The notes beneath the pieces are model-generated. The model worked only from the letters and a program-made list of their open reading frames with translations. It was not told the origin of the DNA and ran no database searches. This document shows, in pieces, positions 1-5,023 of a DNA stretch of 5,023 nt. The stretch spans positions 1 through 5,023 of the forward strand of contig JAANXC010000048.1 in NCBI GenBank assembly GCA_018263495.1, given 5' to 3'. Within the stretch, counting starts at the first letter, position 1. Each line of letters opens with the position of its first letter. Source of the DNA: Nitrososphaerota archaeon (GTDB taxonomy: Archaea; Thermoproteota; Nitrososphaeria; Nitrososphaerales; Nitrosopumilaceae). The position numbers and the translations under genes are program-made.

Positions 1-573
1 GGTCAAAATGTTGCATCTATGGTTGATTCCAGTTGGGAAACCCCACTTGGTTTAGTTGAAGTGGATTCAGAATCCGCACTAGAATTAAGAGAAGACTTGG
101 GTATCTTGGAACTTGATTCCTTCTCTCACTCAAAAGAACACAGCATCGAAGTTCAAATTCCAATGCTACAGGAAACATTTCCTAATGAAATGAAAATACT
201 TCCTGTCTCGCTAATTGCCCAAGAGCAAAAAACAGCAACCAAAGTGGGTTCTGCAATTGCAAAACTTGCCCAAAAAAAAGATGCCTTGTTGATTGGCTCA
301 TCCGACTTTACACATTATGAAGAAAATGGTTTTGCGCACAAACAAGACATGGCACTAATTGAGCCCATCTTGAAATTGGATGTAGATGAATTTTACAAGG
401 TTTTGCACGAAAGGAATGTAACTGCATGTGGTTTTGGTGCAATTGCATCTACCATGATTGCCTGCAAGGAACTGGGTGCTACTGAGGGAAAACTACTGAA
501 ATATGCCACTAGCGGTGACATCTCAGGTGACAAAAGCTCAGTTGTTGGCTATGCGTCGATAATTTTTGTGTAA
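1..573 (+). CDS. amrB: AmmeMemoRadiSam system protein B (MEMO1 family), 5'-truncated by window edge
   Basis: This is the C-terminal 190 residues of a MEMO1-family protein. The frame is open from base 1, so the ATG at 19 is an internal methionine and not the start. Family signatures are the WETPLG segment (codons from about 40), the EHSIEVQ motif (His at 139-141), SSDFTH (Asp at 304-306, His at 313-315) and the TACG motif (Cys at 427-429). By family knowledge, the last three residues correspond to human MEMO1 D189, H192 and C244, near the metal site. The PHAGY-type and GPxH motifs, which carry the other two metal-binding histidines, would lie upstream. A typical archaeal member has about 270-280 residues, so roughly 85-90 are missing. 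MEMO proteins resemble class III extradiol dioxygenases, and their bacterial and archaeal reaction is not firmly established. Genes of this family usually sit with AMMECR1 and a radical SAM gene; the latter is at 2489-3547. The stop converges on the cupredoxin gene 6 bp away. Confidence 0.93.
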   Translation, partial: GQNVASMVDSSWETPLGLVEVDSESALELREDLGILELDSFSHSKEHSIEVQIPMLQETFPNEMKILPVSLIAQEQKTATKVGSAIAKLAQKKDALLIGSSDFTHYEENGFAHKQDMALIEPILKLDVDEFYKVLHERNVTACGFGAIASTMIACKELGATEGKLLKYATSGDISGDKSSVVGYASIIFV

Positions 574-579
574 AAATAC

Positions 580-1464
580 TTAGAGTTTAGGAATTAGAGT
601 TGTTCTTGTCTTTGCAGTTATTACGATGATACTTACTATTGCTACTGCCAATACAATCATGGCAATTGTTCCAAACTCTGGAACTACATGACTTCCTACG
701 ATTTCAATTTTCTCAGTTCCTGCATCATAGTCAATGTGCAAGGTTCTTCCCATTTGTTCAAACTCAACTTCTTCACTGTTGATAAGTACAAAGTAGCTGC
801 CGTCATCAAATGGAGTTATGATATCTTTGTTTAGAGTAATTTTTAGTTCACCGTCATCATCTGCGCCGAACAAGTGAACAAGTAATGTATCGTCGTCAGA
901 GTTCGCACCAATGTGGTGAATTACACCTGATGTAACTGTGGCTACAAACTGGTCTTGTATATCTTCTATTCCCTTCGCACCGTGGTCATCACCATGTCCC
1001 ATCTCTTCCATCTCATCGTGACCCTTTTCTTCCATGTTACCCATCTCTTCAGCGTGGTCATCATGTGCTGCTTCAGCTTCAACAATTACAGTTCCCTCCA
1101 TCCACGGATGAACCATGCAGAAGTAAGGATATGTTCCTGCGCTGTCAAATGTAAAGGAAAAACTTCCATCAACCATCATCAAGCTGCTATCAAATGCACC
1201 GCTTGGTCCATCTGCTGGTGACCCAGCGGTTGCTGTATGAGCTGCATTGTCAGTATTTTCCCAAGTGACTGTGCCACCTTCAGTGATTACAACTGTACTT
1301 GGAATGAAGCAATTTGGTTCACAGCCTGGAGTTGATGATCCAGGTGCGTTTTCTACAGTAGCAGACATACCACCTTCTCCGTGTTCTGCAAAGGCAGATG
1401 GTGCTACAGCTATAAGTGAAAATATTGCAAGCAAACCAAATAATGCGTATAATTTTTTCTGCAT
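580..1464 (-). CDS. Secreted plastocyanin-like copper protein with His/Met-rich linker and PEFG-CTERM tail
   Basis: This 294-aa protein is a predicted extracytoplasmic blue-copper electron carrier or copper-binding protein. A signal peptide covers residues 1-26, with likely cleavage after AFA. A cupredoxin domain spans about 33-129 and shows a complete type 1 copper ligand set: His76, then Cys116, His119 and Met122 in YFCMVHPWM. Cys48 and Cys52 could form an extra disulfide. Residues 131-163 form an acidic linker with five His and four Met. A second beta-rich domain of about 172-258 resembles the membrane-proximal domain common in thaumarchaeal PEFG proteins. PEFG is at 262-265, followed by a hydrophobic helix (266-283) and a basic tail. 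By family knowledge, such tails are processed by an archaeosortase, so the mature protein is probably anchored at the cell surface. The ATG at 1464 lies about 29 bp from a TATA box, which suggests a leaderless or nearly leaderless mRNA. The regulator gene lies just upstream on the same strand. The redox partner is unknown. Confidence 0.94.
   Translation of the reverse strand: MQKKLYALFGLLAIFSLIAVAPSAFAEHGEGGMSATVENAPGSSTPGCEPNCFIPSTVVITEGGTVTWENTDNAAHTATAGSPADGPSGAFDSSLMMVDGSFSFTFDSAGTYPYFCMVHPWMEGTVIVEAEAAHDDHAEEMGNMEEKGHDEMEEMGHGDDHGAKGIEDIQDQFVATVTSGVIHHIGANSDDDTLLVHLFGADDDGELKITLNKDIITPFDDGSYFVLINSEEVEFEQMGRTLHIDYDAGTEKIEIVGSHVVPEFGTIAMIVLAVAIVSIIVITAKTRTTLIPKL
981..1062 (-). repeat. Short direct repeats inside the His/Met-rich linker of the cupredoxin
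   Basis: Two short words each occur twice here: cgtggtcatc at 981-990 and 1053-1062, and cccatctcttc at 998-1008 and 1040-1050. In the coding direction they encode repeated DDH and EEMG units. This suggests the metal-rich linker grew by small duplications. The repeats are short and the region is low in complexity, so independent drift is also possible. Confidence 0.5.
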
Positions 1465-1488
1465 TTTAAATTAATTCCTAGAAATGAG

Positions 1489-1497
1489 TAATATAAC
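1489..1497 (-). promoter_or_regulatory. TATA box of the cupredoxin gene
   Basis: The minus strand reads gttatatta here, centred about 29 bp before the ATG at 1464. That is the spacing expected for an archaeal TATA box driving a transcript with little or no leader. No Shine-Dalgarno sequence is seen in the short gap before the ATG, which agrees with leaderless translation. It shows the gene can be transcribed separately from the regulator upstream. Confidence 0.6.
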
Positions 1498-1505
1498 CTA
1501 ATTGG

Positions 1506-1527
1506 TACAATATTCAAAAATATTATA
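1506..1527. promoter_or_regulatory. Imperfect 22-bp palindrome, candidate operator
   Basis: The half-sites are tacaatatt and aatattata, separated by 4 bp. Eight of nine positions pair between the arms. The centres of the two AATATT cores are 10 bp apart, close to one helical turn, which suits a dimeric winged-helix protein. The palindrome begins 9 bp upstream of the cupredoxin TATA box and 12 bp after the regulator's stop, where the BRE and upstream control sites are expected. The region is very AT-rich, so chance is a real alternative. It could also form a weak hairpin at the end of the regulator transcript. Confidence 0.35.
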
Positions 1528-1538
1528 GAATTTTACAA

Positions 1539-2045
1539 TTATAATGACTCGATAACATCTGAATAGTTGTCAGTTGTCTTATCCATCAAATCTGGATGAT
1601 ATTTTGAAATTAATTTATTGACAGTGTACTTTTCTGGAAGTGAAAAAAATCGTTTTCCGTTCTCAAACCTGTCTTTTACAATACCATCATCAACTAATTC
1701 AGTTACATAACGTGATGTTGTACCAGGTGATCTTTTTATTCTCAAGAACATTTCGGAGAAATTTACCTCGTCCACATCTAACAATAAGCGCAAAATTCTA
1801 CGTGGTGTTTCCTGCCTTAGTCTTTTGATAATTGGAATTTCAGCGGTATTTACAGAAAGAGGATAGAATCTTGCTACTCTAGGTGTCCTTTCAACTCGCA
1901 AGACTGATTGCTCTTCTAATTTTTGTAAATGATGGCTTAATGTACCATTTTTTAACCCTAGTTCACCCATGATCTCACAGTATCTAATTCCAGGGTTTTT
2001 TTCGATTGTCTTTAGAATTAGTTCTGGTCTAGCCATATCCCACAA
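1539..2045 (-). CDS. Tandem winged-helix DNA-binding transcriptional regulator
   Basis: This 168-aa cytoplasmic protein has two winged helix-turn-helix domains. The first, at about residues 8-62, shows an ArsR/MarR-like recognition segment (NGTLSHHLQKLEE) followed by a wing (RVERTPRVARFYP). The second, at about 80-138, shows SPGTTSRYVTELVDDGIV followed by a wing (RFENGKRFFSLP). No ligand-binding domain is attached and the only cysteine is Cys23, so metal sensing by the protein itself is not evident. The start at 2045 is TTG. It is preferred because an AGGGGTGA Shine-Dalgarno sequence lies 7 nt upstream, inside the end of the preceding gene. The alternative ATG at 2036 would remove three residues and sit 16 nt from that site. 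The upstream membrane-protein gene ends 3 bp away, implying an operon and coupled translation. The likely targets are its own operon and the cupredoxin gene downstream, by inference from position. Confidence 0.88.
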   Translation of the reverse strand: MWDMARPELILKTIEKNPGIRYCEIMGELGLKNGTLSHHLQKLEEQSVLRVERTPRVARFYPLSVNTAEIPIIKRLRQETPRRILRLLLDVDEVNFSEMFLRIKRSPGTTSRYVTELVDDGIVKDRFENGKRFFSLPEKYTVNKLISKYHPDLMDKTTDNYSDVIESL

Positions 2046-2048
2046 TTT

Positions 2049-2432
2049 TTAATCACCCCTAAATATACCATAAGCAAAAATTCCAATCATGCAAATCATA
2101 AGCATATGTGCAACTTCGTACCCTGGTATATCGTAAAAGTGCACAGTAGTTGCATCTAACAATGATATTATTTCTGCAATGGCAAATACAAAAAATGCTA
2201 CAGATGTAATTGCAAGTTTTTTTGTTTTTATCTTCGAGTATGCATTTATGCCCAAAATTGTTAGGAAGACAGCTAAGATAATTCCTCCCGTATGTAGCAA
2301 GAGATGAAAAATATGAGTACCATGACTGAAATGTGGTATAAGTACGGGAATAGATAATGCAGCAACTACACCAATTACAACCAAAGTAAGTAGTGTTGGT
2401 TTGCTATCTACTAATGAAGAGTATTTTGACAA
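2049..2432 (-). CDS. Small four-helix membrane protein rich in histidine, function unknown
   Basis: This 127-aa protein is not recognised as a named family. Four hydrophobic segments are visible at about residues 13-32, 43-63, 71-92 and 106-123. The loop before and start of helix 2 carry five regularly spaced histidines (His34, 37, 40, 43 and 47), with His98 and His109 near helix 4. Such a set could bind copper, another metal or heme, but no known binding motif is matched. The start is TTG at 2432. An in-frame TGA lies upstream, the next ATG is at residue 110, and a TATA box sits about 26 bp before the TTG, so a leaderless TTG start is the best reading. The stop is 3 bp before the regulator gene. 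This suggests the protein works with the regulator, for example as a membrane sensor or anchor, which is inference only. Confidence 0.8.
   Translation of the reverse strand: MSKYSSLVDSKPTLLTLVVIGVVAALSIPVLIPHFSHGTHIFHLLLHTGGIILAVFLTILGINAYSKIKTKKLAITSVAFFVFAIAEIISLLDATTVHFYDIPGYEVAHMLMICMIGIFAYGIFRGD
2053..2060 (-). promoter_or_regulatory. Shine-Dalgarno sequence of the regulator gene
   Basis: The minus strand reads aggggtga here, close to the canonical ggaggtga. It lies within the last codons of the membrane-protein gene and 7 nt before the TTG at 2045. It supports that TTG as the regulator start, and translational coupling of the two genes. The leading genes of the neighbouring transcripts show TATA-only, leaderless starts, so an SD here fits a position internal to an operon. 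Confidence 0.6.
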
Positions 2433-2454
2433 TGTGAAATTACATCAAAAATAG

Positions 2455-2462
2455 CATATAAT
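2455..2462 (-). promoter_or_regulatory. TATA box of the membrane protein-regulator operon
   Basis: The minus strand reads attatatg in the 56-bp gap after amrS, centred about 26 bp before the TTG at 2432. The spacing fits a leaderless transcript and suggests that the operon does not depend only on readthrough from amrS. Confidence 0.5.
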
Positions 2463-2488
2463 GAAAGTGGTTCAAACATCGAAAACGA

Positions 2489-3547
2489 TTAAACTACAAA
2501 CTGAAATCTTTCCTGCTTGTAGCCCTTGGCTAGCGAGCCTGTTATTGGTATCTGATTTCCGCAGAACTTGCACTTGTTGTTATGATCAAGATGCCACTCC
2601 TGGATGTCAAAGCCAAATCTTTTCACAACAATTTCGTTGCACCCAGCACAATAGGTGTGTTCCCATGGATGTCCCGGAACGTTTCCAAGATATACATACT
2701 TGAGTCCCTCGCTTTTTGCAATCTCATAATGCTTTTCCAAAGTCTTTACCGGCGTAGCTGGATATTCCATCATATTGTAATCAGGATGGAACCGCAGAAA
2801 GTGAATTACAGTTTCCGGACCCAACTCATCATAGACAAACTTTGCAAGCTTTCTTGCATGCTCCAAACTGTCGCCCACCTCAGGAACTATCAGGTCAGTA
2901 ATCTCTGTGTGAATCTTTGTCTTGTCCCTGATTTCTAGAATAGTATCGAATATTGGCTGAGGATCCGGCACTCCGATGAACTTTCTGGTAAAGTCTGGCT
3001 CTGCACTTCCCTTGAAGTCTATAGTGATACAATCCAAGAATTCGTCCATCATCTTTACTGATTCAGGTGTGTCATATCCGTTTGAGACAAAAATATTGAA
3101 GAGACCCTTCTTTCTTGCAGCTACACCGCAGTCGCGTGCAAATTCGATGAATATGGAAGGTTCGTTGTAGGTGTATGCTACCCCATCTGCTCCATGCTCA
3201 ACAGCAGTATTTGCTACCTGCTCTGGAGTCATGTCAACACCTTCAACTTTACGCCTCTGGCTGATGTCAGAATTCTGACAATATTTGCAGAGCCAGTTAC
3301 ATCCAGTTGTTGCGATTGAGAAAATCTTGCTTCCAGGATTATAATGAATCACAGGTTTCTTTTCTATTGGGTCGACATGACCCGCGATAACTTTTCCATA
3401 AACATAAAGATCAAGCTTGCCATTTTCATTTCCCCTGATACCGCAAAGACCAATCTGTCCTTTTTTCATTTCGCAATATCTGGCACATGCTGTACACAAA
3501 ACCTTGCCATCAGGTCTCTTTTCGTAAAGGATAGCTTCTCTTGTCAT
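2489..3547 (-). CDS. amrS: AmmeMemoRadiSam system radical SAM enzyme
   Basis: This is a 352-aa cytoplasmic radical SAM enzyme of the AmmeMemoRadiSam family. An N-terminal cysteine motif (Cys18, Cys21, Cys25, Cys35) precedes the radical SAM domain. The 4Fe-4S site CNWLCKYC has Cys83, Cys87 and Cys90. Further conserved-looking segments are YTYNEP (125-130), FVSNGY (153-158), DFKG (177-180) and LRFHPDYNM (251-259). A C-terminal zinc-ribbon-like pair of CxxC motifs is at Cys300/303 and Cys326/329. Length and motif order match a complete member, related to pyruvate formate-lyase activating enzymes, although its substrate is not settled. The ATG at 3547 is chosen because homology begins directly with MTREAILYEKR. 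The open frame runs 40 codons further upstream, but that stretch overlaps the divergent gene and looks non-coding. The partner MEMO gene (amrB) is at 1-573. AMMECR1 (amrA) is not in the window. Confidence 0.95.
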   Translation of the reverse strand: MTREAILYEKRPDGKVLCTACARYCEMKKGQIGLCGIRGNENGKLDLYVYGKVIAGHVDPIEKKPVIHYNPGSKIFSIATTGCNWLCKYCQNSDISQRRKVEGVDMTPEQVANTAVEHGADGVAYTYNEPSIFIEFARDCGVAARKKGLFNIFVSNGYDTPESVKMMDEFLDCITIDFKGSAEPDFTRKFIGVPDPQPIFDTILEIRDKTKIHTEITDLIVPEVGDSLEHARKLAKFVYDELGPETVIHFLRFHPDYNMMEYPATPVKTLEKHYEIAKSEGLKYVYLGNVPGHPWEHTYCAGCNEIVVKRFGFDIQEWHLDHNNKCKFCGNQIPITGSLAKGYKQERFQFVV

Positions 3548-3587
3548 ACTTCTAGTATGATATTGTAGATCATTATTAATAACTTGA
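3548..3587. promoter_or_regulatory. Compact divergent promoter between amrS and the SHOCT-domain gene
   Basis: Only 40 bp separate the two start codons. For amrS (minus), the perfect 10-bp palindrome ttattaataa at 3573-3582 is centred about 30 bp before the ATG at 3547. For the plus-strand gene, tatgatatt at 3556-3564 is centred about 28 bp before the ATG at 3588. Each TATA-like element lies close to the other gene's start, so the two initiation complexes would overlap. No Shine-Dalgarno sequence is seen for either gene, which is consistent with leaderless mRNAs. Confidence 0.5.
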
Positions 3588-4031
3588 ATGAAAAATATAC
3601 CTGTGGACAATAAATCTGAGGCATATCTTATCAAATATCTAAAATCACTTCCTGATAATAAGATCAAGCAATTCTATGATGCCGTAGAATGGACACCATA
3701 TCCTGTTCTTGTCATTAAAGAATTTCAGAGACGTTTCCAACCAAATGATGATGAATTTGTAGACAAGCTTTTGGAATCCGTAGGTGAGGCAAAGAAAAAG
3801 GGTCAAAAAATTGGCAGACTGGCAAAAATAAGAGGCCTTAAACTTAGTAAACGGGTAAAAACACGAGCCAAAAAAACAGTTTCGAAAAAGATCACCAAGG
3901 CAAAACGCATGATTAGAACTTCTGAAGATAATGTGGAATTGATCAAAAAACTAGGCGAGTTGAAAAAGGCTGGTATTATTAGTAATAAGGAGTTTCAGGC
4001 AAAAAAGAAACAGTTGCTTGACAAAATCTAA
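3588..4031 (+). CDS. Small basic protein with C-terminal SHOCT domain
   Basis: This 147-aa protein has no signal peptide and no membrane helix. The C-terminal residues 115-146 match the SHOCT (short C-terminal) domain: paired leucines in ELIKKLGELKKAGIIS, then KEFQAKKKQLL. SHOCT motifs are thought to aid oligomerisation or protein contacts and usually end otherwise unrelated proteins. Residues 69-110 are strongly basic, with many Lys and Arg in a probable helical stretch, and could touch nucleic acid or acidic partners. Residues 1-65 form a compact region (EWTPYPVLVIKEFQRRFQPNDDEFVDKLL, split here as EWTPYPVLVIKEF and the following helix) that I do not recognise. The ATG at 3588 is favoured by the TATA-like element 28 bp upstream. 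The gene is divergent from amrS and convergent, with a 14-bp gap, with the next gene. Function is unknown. Confidence 0.87.
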   Translation: MKNIPVDNKSEAYLIKYLKSLPDNKIKQFYDAVEWTPYPVLVIKEFQRRFQPNDDEFVDKLLESVGEAKKKGQKIGRLAKIRGLKLSKRVKTRAKKTVSKKITKAKRMIRTSEDNVELIKKLGELKKAGIISNKEFQAKKKQLLDKI

Positions 4032-4045
4032 TTCTCAAATCAAAA

Positions 4046-4690
4046 CTAAACAATGTGAATGACGGTACTAACTCCACGCCTATCAATCTCCATTCCATCC
4101 TTCATTTCGCTAATGATAACAGTAAATGATATGACGTCACGCTGTTTACATTCTTCAGCATTTAGCTTCAAATTGATATCCAAAAGATCATACTCCTCTT
4201 CTGAGATGCTTGATTCATCAAAAAATGCCTTGCCAGTTGATTCTATCCTAAACCTTTGGTCCTTTGTGTGGAGACCAATCTTTGTTTTATTCTTCTCTCT
4301 ACCTGCAGCCTTTATGTTTACATCAATAATTCCAGGTTTTGCTAGCGTATAGCCAGACTTTTTGTCCACAAAAACACCAATCTGAATTGGTTTTCCAGCA
4401 GTTGCCTCTGCCATCTTTTGTACTCCGTCATTCATTACCACATCAACTGCTTTGAAAGTTTGTGGAATTTTAGCAATCCATTCATTGGTTCGTTCAATAA
4501 TGGCAGATATCTCGGTTCGTCGTTTTTTATCCTCTTCCTCCGGCAGCTTGTAGCGATCTACCCAAGCAAGATAATCATGTGAAATATCCTTTATGAAATC
4601 AATGCAAGTAATTCTATAACTATCTACATTTGGAGCCCGCTCAGAACTTTCATCAAGAGGGACAAAATCATCGTCCGCTGGAAGTGCCAT
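4046..4690 (-). CDS. Conserved-looking cytoplasmic protein of unknown function
   Basis: I do not recognise this 214-aa protein. It has no signal peptide or membrane segment. The first 20 residues are acidic and probably disordered. Residues about 25-96 look helical and contain charged stretches (EEEDKKRRTE) and a tryptophan pair, Trp43 and Trp71. Residues about 100-214 alternate in a beta-strand pattern (IQIGVFVD, GIIDVNIKA, KIGLHT, DINLKLNAE, ISFTVIISE, STVIHIV), which suggests a beta-sandwich. Only two cysteines are present (29 and 181) and no catalytic motif stands out. The ATG at 4690 opens the frame behind an AT-rich promoter region. The balanced composition and full-length frame support a real gene. 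It converges on the SHOCT gene and is divergent from the gene starting at 4762. Confidence 0.82.
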   Translation of the reverse strand: MALPADDDFVPLDESSERAPNVDSYRITCIDFIKDISHDYLAWVDRYKLPEEEDKKRRTEISAIIERTNEWIAKIPQTFKAVDVVMNDGVQKMAEATAGKPIQIGVFVDKKSGYTLAKPGIIDVNIKAAGREKNKTKIGLHTKDQRFRIESTGKAFFDESSISEEEYDLLDINLKLNAEECKQRDVISFTVIISEMKDGMEIDRRGVSTVIHIV

Positions 4691-4710
4691 AAACTCTAGA
4701 TAATGTAATT

Positions 4711-4720
4711 ATTAAAAAAC
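4711..4720 (-). promoter_or_regulatory. Possible TATA element of the 214-aa protein gene
   Basis: The minus strand reads gttttttaat here and continues into taatt, centred about 23-26 bp before the ATG at 4690. The spacing is slightly short for a leaderless start. The sequence is a weak match to the archaeal TATA consensus in an AT-rich gap. Confidence 0.3.
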
Positions 4721-4732
4721 CCAATCTCAATC

Positions 4733-4740
4733 AATATATT
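4733..4740 (+). promoter_or_regulatory. TATA box of the gene starting at 4762
   Basis: The plus strand reads aatatatt here, centred about 25 bp before the ATG at 4762. The spacing suits a leaderless archaeal transcript and is one reason for choosing that start. Confidence 0.45.
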
Positions 4741-4761
4741 CAAAGAATACGTAATTTCTGT

Positions 4762-5023
4762 ATGCTCTTCACAATAATCACAAAAGATCTACAAAAGGAA
4801 CTAAAATCAAACATGCCACAAATTATGATCTTATTAAAAAAGCAGCCTGCAATTGCGTACAAAAAGATAGGAGATATCGGGAAAGAAGTTGGGAAAAAAT
4901 ACGATATTGAATTACTGGTAAATTTTCCACATAAGGGAAAAATAGAAAACTTTGACATGTATGGAAAACAGGATTTAAGTTTCATTGTGGACATGGAAAG
5001 AACAAACTTTCCCATTAAACGTA
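4762..5023 (+). CDS. Unrecognised protein, 3'-truncated by window edge
   Basis: An ATG at 4762 opens a frame that stays open to the right edge, giving 87 complete codons. The product begins MLFTIITKDLQKELKSN and is lysine-rich. A helical N-terminal part of about 8-46 (QIMILLKKQPAIAYKKIGD) is followed by a more beta-like part (IELLVNF, DLSFIVDMERTNF). I recognise no family. The helical segment could be a DNA-binding or adaptor domain, but that is only a guess. The frame has the Lys/Glu/Ile-rich composition of its neighbours, whereas the opposite-strand frame is rich in Phe, Ser and Cys like a shadow. The TATA box 25 bp upstream supports this start. The gene is divergent from the 214-aa protein gene across 71 bp. 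Confidence 0.65.
   Translation, partial: MLFTIITKDLQKELKSNMPQIMILLKKQPAIAYKKIGDIGKEVGKKYDIELLVNFPHKGKIENFDMYGKQDLSFIVDMERTNFPIKR

Noticed and set aside
571..579. Oligo-T run on the minus strand just after the cupredoxin stop, as an archaeal terminator
   Set aside because: It is only five T in a row, which is common in this AT-rich sequence, so it was not listed as a feature.
955..1221. Open frame of 88 codons on the plus strand opposite the cupredoxin
   Set aside because: It is antisense to a clear copper-protein gene, rich in Phe, His and Cys as expected for a shadow, and has no promoter signal.
1506..1527. Palindrome read as an intrinsic terminator of the regulator gene
   Set aside because: The arms are almost only A and T, so the hairpin would be weak. 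The position beside the cupredoxin TATA box fits an operator better, although a terminator role is not excluded.
2582..2938. Open frame of 118 codons on the plus strand opposite amrS
   Set aside because: It lies entirely antisense to conserved amrS sequence, including its C-terminal cysteine motifs, and has no recognisable domain.
3548..3667. A 40-codon N-terminal extension of amrS up to an ATG at 3667
   Set aside because: Family similarity begins at MTREAILYEKR (ATG 3547), the extension overlaps the divergent SHOCT gene, and a TATA-like element sits at leaderless spacing before 3547.
4059..4352. Open frame of 97 codons on the plus strand opposite the 214-aa protein
   Set aside because: It is Ser/Phe-rich, antisense to a longer frame with plausible secondary structure, and lacks a promoter.
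4740..5015. Open frame of 91 codons on the minus strand at the right edge
   Set aside because: The product is rich in Phe, Ser and Cys like a reverse shadow. The plus-strand frame from 4762 has normal coding composition and a TATA box at the right distance.

Overview
The window is AT-rich archaeal DNA that most resembles an ammonia-oxidising Nitrososphaerota (Thaumarchaeota) genome of the Nitrosopumilus type. The best evidence is a secreted type 1 copper protein ending in a PEFG-CTERM sorting tail, a tail characteristic of that lineage. Supporting signs are TATA boxes about 25-30 bp ahead of start codons (mostly leaderless transcripts), an archaeal-style regulator with two winged-helix domains, and an AmmeMemoRadiSam radical SAM enzyme. 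The species cannot be read from the sequence.

Layout: (1) 1-573 (+) is the 3' part of a MEMO1-family gene (amrB), whose start lies outside the window. (2) It converges, with a 6-bp gap, on a minus-strand block. Read in transcription order, the block is a small histidine-rich four-helix membrane protein (2432-2049), a tandem winged-helix regulator (2045-1539) and a secreted PEFG-CTERM cupredoxin (1464-580). The first two genes are 3 bp apart and share a Shine-Dalgarno sequence inside the end of the upstream gene. The cupredoxin has its own TATA box, with an imperfect 22-bp palindrome just upstream of it. (3) Upstream of that block on the same strand is amrS (3547-2489), the radical SAM partner of MEMO. 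(4) amrS is divergent, across only 40 bp, from a small basic SHOCT-domain protein (3588-4031, +). (5) That gene converges on an unrecognised cytoplasmic protein of 214 aa (4690-4046, -). This in turn is divergent from an unrecognised gene that starts at 4762 (+) and runs off the right edge.

Reading of the whole: two members of the AmmeMemoRadiSam set (amrB and amrS) flank a probable copper/redox cassette. The cassette consists of a periplasm-facing copper protein, a DNA-binding regulator and a membrane protein that could act as its sensor or anchor. The functional link within the cassette is inferred from gene order, spacing and the palindrome; it is not demonstrated. There is no gene-free stretch longer than 300 bp, and I see no tRNA, rRNA, CRISPR array, insertion sequence or phage gene.
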